This document shows positions 59,628 through 64,000 of a stretch of 64,000 nt of DNA, piece after piece. The position numbers and the translations under genes are program-made. The notes beneath the pieces were generated by a model. The model did no database searches. It was given only the letters and a program-made list of their open reading frames with translations, and was not told the DNA's origin. Numbering within the stretch: the stretch's first letter is position 1; every line of letters begins with the position of its first letter. The DNA is from Yes71-27 sp040758635 (GTDB lineage: Bacteria > Bacillota > Desulfotomaculia > Desulfotomaculales > Ammonificaceae), in contig JBFLVI010000004.1 in NCBI GenBank assembly GCA_040758635.1, positions 1 through 64,000 on the forward strand, in the 5' to 3' direction.

Positions 59628-60662
59628 GTGCTAAGTTTCGGTATTTTTTCCAGGGATATGGGGATTGATTTAGGAACGGCAAACAGCCTGGTTTACGTGC
59701 GGGGTCGGGGAGTGGTCCTGCGGGAGCCGTCCGTGGTGGCCATTCACAAGGATACAAAACAGATCCTGGCGGTCGGGGAAGAGGCAAAGCAGATGATCGG
59801 GCGCACCCCGGGGAACATTGTGGCCATCAGGCCCCTCAAGGACGGGGTGATTGCCGATTTTGATACCACCCAGGCGATGATTAAATATTTTATCAACAAA
59901 GCGTTGCGGGGCCGGCGTTTCTTTATCCGGCCGCGGGTGGTGATCGGGGTACCTTCGGGGGTGACCACTGTGGAGGAAAGGGCGGTACGGGAAGCGGCCG
60001 TCCAGGCCGGCGCCCGCGAGGTTTACCTGGTGGAAGAGCCCATGGCGGCGGCGATCGGCGCCGGCCTGCCGGTGCACGAGCCCACCGGAAACATGATCGT
60101 GGATATCGGCGGGGGCACGACAGAGGTCGCGGTCATCTCTTTAGGCGGGATTGTGACCAGCCGCTCGATCCGGATTGCCGGTGACGAGATGGACGAGGCG
60201 ATTATCCAGCACATCAAAAAGAGTTACAACCTGATGATCGGAGAGCGGACGGCGGAAGAAATTAAGATCAAAATCGGGTCGGCATACAAGCCCGAGAACT
60301 TGGAGAAGATGGATGTACGCGGCCGGGACCTGGTAACCGGTCTGCCCAAGACCGTCAGGGTCACGGCGGAGGAGATCCACGAGGCGCTTTCCGAGCCGGT
60401 GGGGGCAATCCTGGAGGCGATTAAGGCGACGCTTGAGGGAACACCGCCGGAGCTGGCCGCCGACATCATGGACCGCGGGATTGTGATGGCCGGCGGGGGA
60501 GCGCTGCTGCGCGGGCTTGACCGCCTGGTTGCCGAACAGACGGGAATGCCCGTAACAATTGCGGAAGAACCCCTTCAGGTAGTGGCGTATGGCACCGGTT
60601 ATATCCTGGACAATATCGAGGTGCTGCGCCGGGTAGTACTGCAGCCCCGGAAGGTGGTATAA
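59628..60662 (+). CDS. mreB: Rod shape-determining protein MreB
   Basis: A 344-residue actin-like ATPase that organises cell-wall elongation at the membrane. It has phosphate-1 MGIDLGTANSLVYV and phosphate-2 MIVDIGGGTTEVAVIS, plus the adenosine segment GIVMAGGGALLRGLD. The start is GTG 59628, preceded by AAAGGAAG. Its stop overlaps the mreC start (TAATG). It heads the mreBCD-mrdA operon. Confidence 0.98.
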   Translation: MLSFGIFSRDMGIDLGTANSLVYVRGRGVVLREPSVVAIHKDTKQILAVGEEAKQMIGRTPGNIVAIRPLKDGVIADFDTTQAMIKYFINKALRGRRFFIRPRVVIGVPSGVTTVEERAVREAAVQAGAREVYLVEEPMAAAIGAGLPVHEPTGNMIVDIGGGTTEVAVISLGGIVTSRSIRIAGDEMDEAIIQHIKKSYNLMIGERTAEEIKIKIGSAYKPENLEKMDVRGRDLVTGLPKTVRVTAEEIHEALSEPVGAILEAIKATLEGTPPELAADIMDRGIVMAGGGALLRGLDRLVAEQTGMPVTIAEEPLQVVAYGTGYILDNIEVLRRVVLQPRKVV

Positions 60663-61483
60663 TGCCTTCGTGGCAGTACGTGAAGCGAGTTTTGCTGGTT
60701 CTTGTCCTGCTCGGGTTGGCTCTGAGCGCGATGCACCTGACCGCGCCCGACCGCGTCGGCAAGCCCAGTCTGCTCATGCTCTGGGCCAGGGACGTGGTGG
60801 CGCCGGTCCAACACAGCATGTGGCAAGCCGCCCGGGTGGTGAGCGCCGGAGCGGCCTTTGTTTTTTCTTTCGGCCGGGACACCGGTTATACGCGCTCCCT
60901 GGAGAAAAAAGTGGCGGAGCTGCAGGGCGAGGTCAAGCGGTTGCAGGTCGTGGAGCAGGAAAACAGGAGGCTCAAGGCGTTTTTAGATTATAAGGAAACG
61001 CACGGCGGTGCGAGCTTGGTGGCGGTGGTAGTCGGCCGGAATCCGGATAACTGGTTCGGTACCATCACGATCAATCGCGGCCGGGCGGACGGCGTAACCC
61101 GCGGCGCGGTTGCGGTAACCCCCGCCGGTCTGGTGGGAAGGGTCCTGACCGTCAGCAACCACACGGCAGAAGTGCTCCTGATAACCGATCCGCGCAGCGC
61201 GGTGGGGAGTGCCGTTTATGAAACCCAGGTGCCGGGGATTGTGCGGGGTACGCTCGGCGGGATCGAAAGGCTGAAAATGCAATACGTGGTTAAAGACGAG
61301 CCGGTACGCAAGGGCTTTCTGGTGCGAACCTCCAGCCTCAGCGGGGTCTTCCCGCCCGGGATACCGGTGGGCACCGTTACCAGGGTTGCGGAGGAGGAAA
61401 GCGGCCTGTTTAAGACGGTCTACCTCCGGCCGGCGGTGGACCTTAATCGGTTAGAAGAAGTACTGATCCTTTTGAAGCAGTGA
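60662..61483 (+). CDS. mreC: Cell shape protein MreC
   Basis: A 273-residue bitopic membrane protein. It has an N-terminal transmembrane helix (about 9-28), a coiled coil (about 78-108, LEKKVAELQGEVKRLQVVEQENRRLK) and an extracytoplasmic beta domain (VVVGRNPDNWFGTITINRG). It links MreB to penicillin-binding proteins. The ATG overlaps the mreB stop. A heptad element follows before mreD, an insertion inside an otherwise tight operon. Confidence 0.95.
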   Translation: MPSWQYVKRVLLVLVLLGLALSAMHLTAPDRVGKPSLLMLWARDVVAPVQHSMWQAARVVSAGAAFVFSFGRDTGYTRSLEKKVAELQGEVKRLQVVEQENRRLKAFLDYKETHGGASLVAVVVGRNPDNWFGTITINRGRADGVTRGAVAVTPAGLVGRVLTVSNHTAEVLLITDPRSAVGSAVYETQVPGIVRGTLGGIERLKMQYVVKDEPVRKGFLVRTSSLSGVFPPGIPVGTVTRVAEEESGLFKTVYLRPAVDLNRLEEVLILLKQ

Positions 61484-61490
61484 TTAAGGG

Positions 61491-61582
61491 TCAAAATCTA
61501 GAAGCCAGGAGCCAGAATCCAGAAGTTTAAAGAGGGAATTCGCGTAGCCAATCATACAAAAGCTATTGGATTCTTGACCCGT
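61491..61582. repeat. Heptad element inside the mre operon
   Basis: Left arm AGAAGCC, AGGAGCC, AGAATCC, AGAAG. Half of the GAATTCGC core survives (AGAGGGAATTCGCGTAG), with the other half replaced. The right arm ends GGATTCTTGACCC, matching GGGTCAAAATCT on the left as a terminal inverted repeat. Confidence 0.8.
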
Positions 61583-61598
61583 TAACTGGTGATAAGAC

Positions 61599-62099
61599 GT
61601 GCGGACATTTACTTTCCTCTTACTGATTGCGGTTGCACTTCTTTTGGAGCAGACGGTGCTCAACTTCCTCCGGGTGGCGGGGGTGAAGCCCGACCTGGTG
61701 CTCCTGCTGGTTATTTTTAACGGCATGCTGAAGGGTTCCCGCGAGGGAGCCTACTGGGGCTTCGTTGCCGGTCTGGTGCAGGACCTGGCCGGCGGGTACT
61801 ACATCGGGCTTAACGCTCTCAGCAAGCTCCTGGGGGGTTACGCGGCAGGTCTGGTTGAGGTTCGTGTTTATAAAGAAAGCCTGCTGGTGGCGGCGGCGGT
61901 GGTTTGGGGTGCCAGCGTGGTTTCCGGAAGCACAACTTTTCTGTTGCTTTTGAGTTTAGGGATTGCCGTCACGCCTTTAGACGCCTTTTTGCGGGTGGTG
62001 TTCCCGCTTGCAGTGTATAACAGCCTTCTAAGCCTGCTGTTCTACCGCCCCTTTCACCGCGCAACCTTTTACGGCATCTTACGGGAGGAACGGTACTGA
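61599..62099 (+). CDS. mreD: Rod shape-determining protein MreD
   Basis: A 166-residue protein with five to six transmembrane helices and the family signature GLVQDLAGGYYIGLNALSKLLGGYAAG (about 58-84). GTG 61599 has a GGTGAT ribosome site. Its stop lies directly before the TTG start of the PBP gene, so translation is coupled. It works with MreC and MrdA in wall elongation. Confidence 0.93.
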   Translation: MRTFTFLLLIAVALLLEQTVLNFLRVAGVKPDLVLLLVIFNGMLKGSREGAYWGFVAGLVQDLAGGYYIGLNALSKLLGGYAAGLVEVRVYKESLLVAAAVVWGASVVSGSTTFLLLLSLGIAVTPLDAFLRVVFPLAVYNSLLSLLFYRPFHRATFYGILREERY

Positions 62100-62101
62100 T
62101 T

Positions 62102-64000
62102 TTGGAAAAGAAGACGGTCGAAAAAAAGGCGCAGGTCTTTCTGACCGTGGTCACGCTCATTTTCCTGGTCCTCCTTTTTCGCCTGGCGGAGCTCCAGCTT
62201 TTCCGGACCGAGCGGTTTGAAGTGCTCGCGCGTGAAAACCGGCTGCGGCTGATGACCATCAGGGCGCCGCGGGGAGAGATATACGACCGGGACGGGCGGA
62301 AAGTGGTCGGCAACCGGCCGGTTTACACCATCTCGCTGGCGGATTTCGAGCAGCCGATTCCGCCGGCGGTAATCAAACGGCTGGCCGGGCTCCTCGGCAA
62401 AGAGGAGGCGGAAATCCGCCAGAAGCTCCAGGAGCAGTCGCGGCCCTACGAACCGGTCCGGGTGGCCACCGACGTGCCGCTCGCCGTCGTGACGTTCATC
62501 GAGGAGCACCAGGAGGACTTTCCGGGCGTGCTGGTGGACATTACACCGGTGCGTGCCTACCCCTTCGGCAAGACCCTGGCGCACGTGCTGGGCTATGTTC
62601 AGGAGATCAAACCCGAACAACTGGAAAAGCACAAAGACCAGGGGTACAGGCTTGGTGATCCTTTCGGGCAGGACGGCCTGGAGTACCTGTTCGAAAGCTA
62701 TCTCCGGGGAAATGACGGCGCCCGCTACCTGGAGGTGGACGCTGTGGGGCGTCCGGTAAGGGACCTGGGCGTAAAGAAGCCCACGGCGGGAGCGGACCTC
62801 GTTCTCACCATCGACATGGACCTGCAGCGGGTGGCGGAAGAGGCGCTGATACGGGAAATCAAGGCGGCGCGGGCCCGGAAGGAGAAGTTCCCGGCGCCCG
62901 CCGGGGCAGTGGTGGTGGAAGACCCGCGTACGGGCGAAATCCTGGCGATGGCCAGTTTCCCGGCTTACGACCCGGCGGTCTTTACCAGAGACCTTAAACC
63001 GGAAGAAGTGGACCTTGTTTTTAACGCGCCGGACAGGCCCTTTTTGAACCGGGCGCTCCGGGCCTACCCGCCGGGTTCGACCTTCAAGATGGTCACCGCG
63101 CTGGCCGCCCTGGAGGCGGGGAAGATTACCCCGAAGTTCACGGTCAATTGCTCCGGCACCTACGTGTTGGGGAGGGTTTTTCATGACTGGCTCGCCGGGG
63201 GGCACGGCCGGGTGGATCTCCTGCGGGCCATCCAGGTTTCCTGCAACGTCTATTTCTGGACCATCGGCAATCTGACGGGCATAAATGAGATCGCCCGGGT
63301 CGCGCACGAGTTTGGCCTGGGACAAAAGACGGGAATCGGTTTGCCGGGGGAGATGGCCGGGGTCGTCCCCACGCCCGATTACAAGTACAAGACGGTGAAG
63401 GCTTACCTGGATTCGGTTTTCGGGCCGCAGTTTGAAGCGCTGGAGAAGGAATACCGGCCTCTGCTGGCCCGAGCGGAGGATCCGGCGGAAAGAAAAAAGT
63501 TAGAAAAAGAAATGGAGCGGAAAAAGGCGCAAATCCAGGCGGAGTACGACCGTTACGCCTGGGACCTTCAATGGCGGTCTTACGACACCCTGAACACCGC
63601 CACTGGCCAGGGTTACAACCTCTATACGCCCCTGCAGCTCGCGAATTACACTGCGGCGCTCGCCAACGGGGGAACGCTTTACCGGCCTTTTCTGGTGAAA
63701 AAAGTAGTGGACCCCAAGGGAGAGACGGTGGCCGAGTTTCAGCCGCAGGTTGTCCGCCGCGTGAAGGTGAAGCCGGAGCATTTGAGTACGGTTCAGAAAG
63801 GAATGGCCCTGGTTACCAAGCCGGGTGGTACGGCGTACGGCTCCTTTTACGATTTTCCGGTGCCGGTCGCCGGAAAAACCGGTTCGGCCGAAAACCCGGG
63901 CCAGGGTACACACGCGGTTTTCGTTGGCTACGCTCCGGCGGACAACCCCGAGGTGGCCGTTGCGGTGCTGGTCGAAAACGCCGGGCACGGCGGTACGGTG
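62102..64000 (+). CDS. mrdA: Penicillin-binding protein 2 (class B), 3' end outside window
   Basis: A transpeptidase for elongation of the side wall. At least 633 residues are visible before the window ends, with no stop. It has an N-terminal transmembrane helix (about 11-30) and a PBP dimerisation domain starting RAPRGEIYDRDG (54-65). The transpeptidase domain has the nucleophile motif STFK (S326-K329), SCN (380-382) and AGKTGSAE near the end. The start is TTG 62102. An inserted charged coiled-coil segment (about 450-485, EDPAERKKLEKEMERKKAQIQAEY) is longer than in many homologues. Confidence 0.96.
   Translation, partial: MEKKTVEKKAQVFLTVVTLIFLVLLFRLAELQLFRTERFEVLARENRLRLMTIRAPRGEIYDRDGRKVVGNRPVYTISLADFEQPIPPAVIKRLAGLLGKEEAEIRQKLQEQSRPYEPVRVATDVPLAVVTFIEEHQEDFPGVLVDITPVRAYPFGKTLAHVLGYVQEIKPEQLEKHKDQGYRLGDPFGQDGLEYLFESYLRGNDGARYLEVDAVGRPVRDLGVKKPTAGADLVLTIDMDLQRVAEEALIREIKAARARKEKFPAPAGAVVVEDPRTGEILAMASFPAYDPAVFTRDLKPEEVDLVFNAPDRPFLNRALRAYPPGSTFKMVTALAALEAGKITPKFTVNCSGTYVLGRVFHDWLAGGHGRVDLLRAIQVSCNVYFWTIGNLTGINEIARVAHEFGLGQKTGIGLPGEMAGVVPTPDYKYKTVKAYLDSVFGPQFEALEKEYRPLLARAEDPAERKKLEKEMERKKAQIQAEYDRYAWDLQWRSYDTLNTATGQGYNLYTPLQLANYTAALANGGTLYRPFLVKKVVDPKGETVAEFQPQVVRRVKVKPEHLSTVQKGMALVTKPGGTAYGSFYDFPVPVAGKTGSAENPGQGTHAVFVGYAPADNPEVAVAVLVENAGHGGTV

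Noticed and set aside
1..64000. tRNA genes
   Set aside because: I looked for T-loop GTTCRANYC with matching acceptor stems and found none I could support.

Overview
The window looks like a GC-rich, spore-forming, anaerobic Clostridia chromosome of the Desulfotomaculales / Thermoanaerobacterales type. The evidence is the core gene order tig-clpP-clpX-lonB-lon, valS-folC and radC-mreB-mreC-mreD-mrdA, spore-germination (gerA-type) genes, LonB, two [NiFe] uptake hydrogenases with b-type cytochromes, and strong Gram-positive Shine-Dalgarno sites with frequent GTG/TTG starts. I cannot name the species from sequence alone.

Layout. 0-4.2 kb: a DUF5752 protein with a TreT-like trehalose glycosyltransferase, an unknown small protein, a HEAT-repeat protein, and trmK. 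4.26-4.72 kb: rnpB (class A RNase P RNA), whose P12 region carries a 108-bp dispersed palindromic element. 4.7-21.7 kb: a probable integrative genomic island. It is bounded by a 79-bp direct repeat (76/79 identical) of the rnpB 3' end plus its terminator, with a tyrosine recombinase gene just inside the right end. Its cargo is mostly signalling: a hybrid histidine kinase broken by an 18-nt G tract, an NtrC-type regulator, HD-GYP and PAS-GGDEF-HD-GYP proteins, a FapA-like protein, XRE-type regulators, a lone receiver, ARPP-1 and DUF2283 proteins, plus gene remnants. 21.7-26.4 kb: more remnants, a nicotinamidase / nicotinate phosphoribosyltransferase pair, a DUF72 gene and a radical SAM gene.

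26.8-32.7 kb: a Tat-exported [NiFe] hydrogenase operon (small subunit, large subunit, cytochrome b) between two LysM genes. 33-42 kb: a thymidylate-synthase-like gene and the protein quality-control block tig, clpP, clpX, lonB, lon. 42-48 kb: a substrate-binding-like lipoprotein or anchored protein, valS, folC, DUF3243. 48.3-49.1 kb: an AbrB/PIN (VapBC-like) toxin-antitoxin pair. 49.1-52.8 kb: a second, divergent [NiFe] hydrogenase operon on the minus strand, whose subunits lack two usual key residues. 53-57.8 kb: gerAB-gerAA-gerAC homologues plus a small membrane protein. 57.9-64 kb: RidA family, DUF4321, radC, mreBCD and the start of a class B PBP.

The most unusual structure is a family of at least 13 intergenic elements built from arms of 7-bp tandem units flanking a short palindrome, commonly GGAATTCGC-NNN-GCGAATTCC. 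The palindrome varies between copies with paired changes on both sides. Copies sit in rnpB, in intergenic gaps of the core region, inside the mre operon, and at the start or stop codons of several genes. I saw none inside the island. A second, MITE-like family has 16-bp inverted ends ACCCAGCACTCAACTC.
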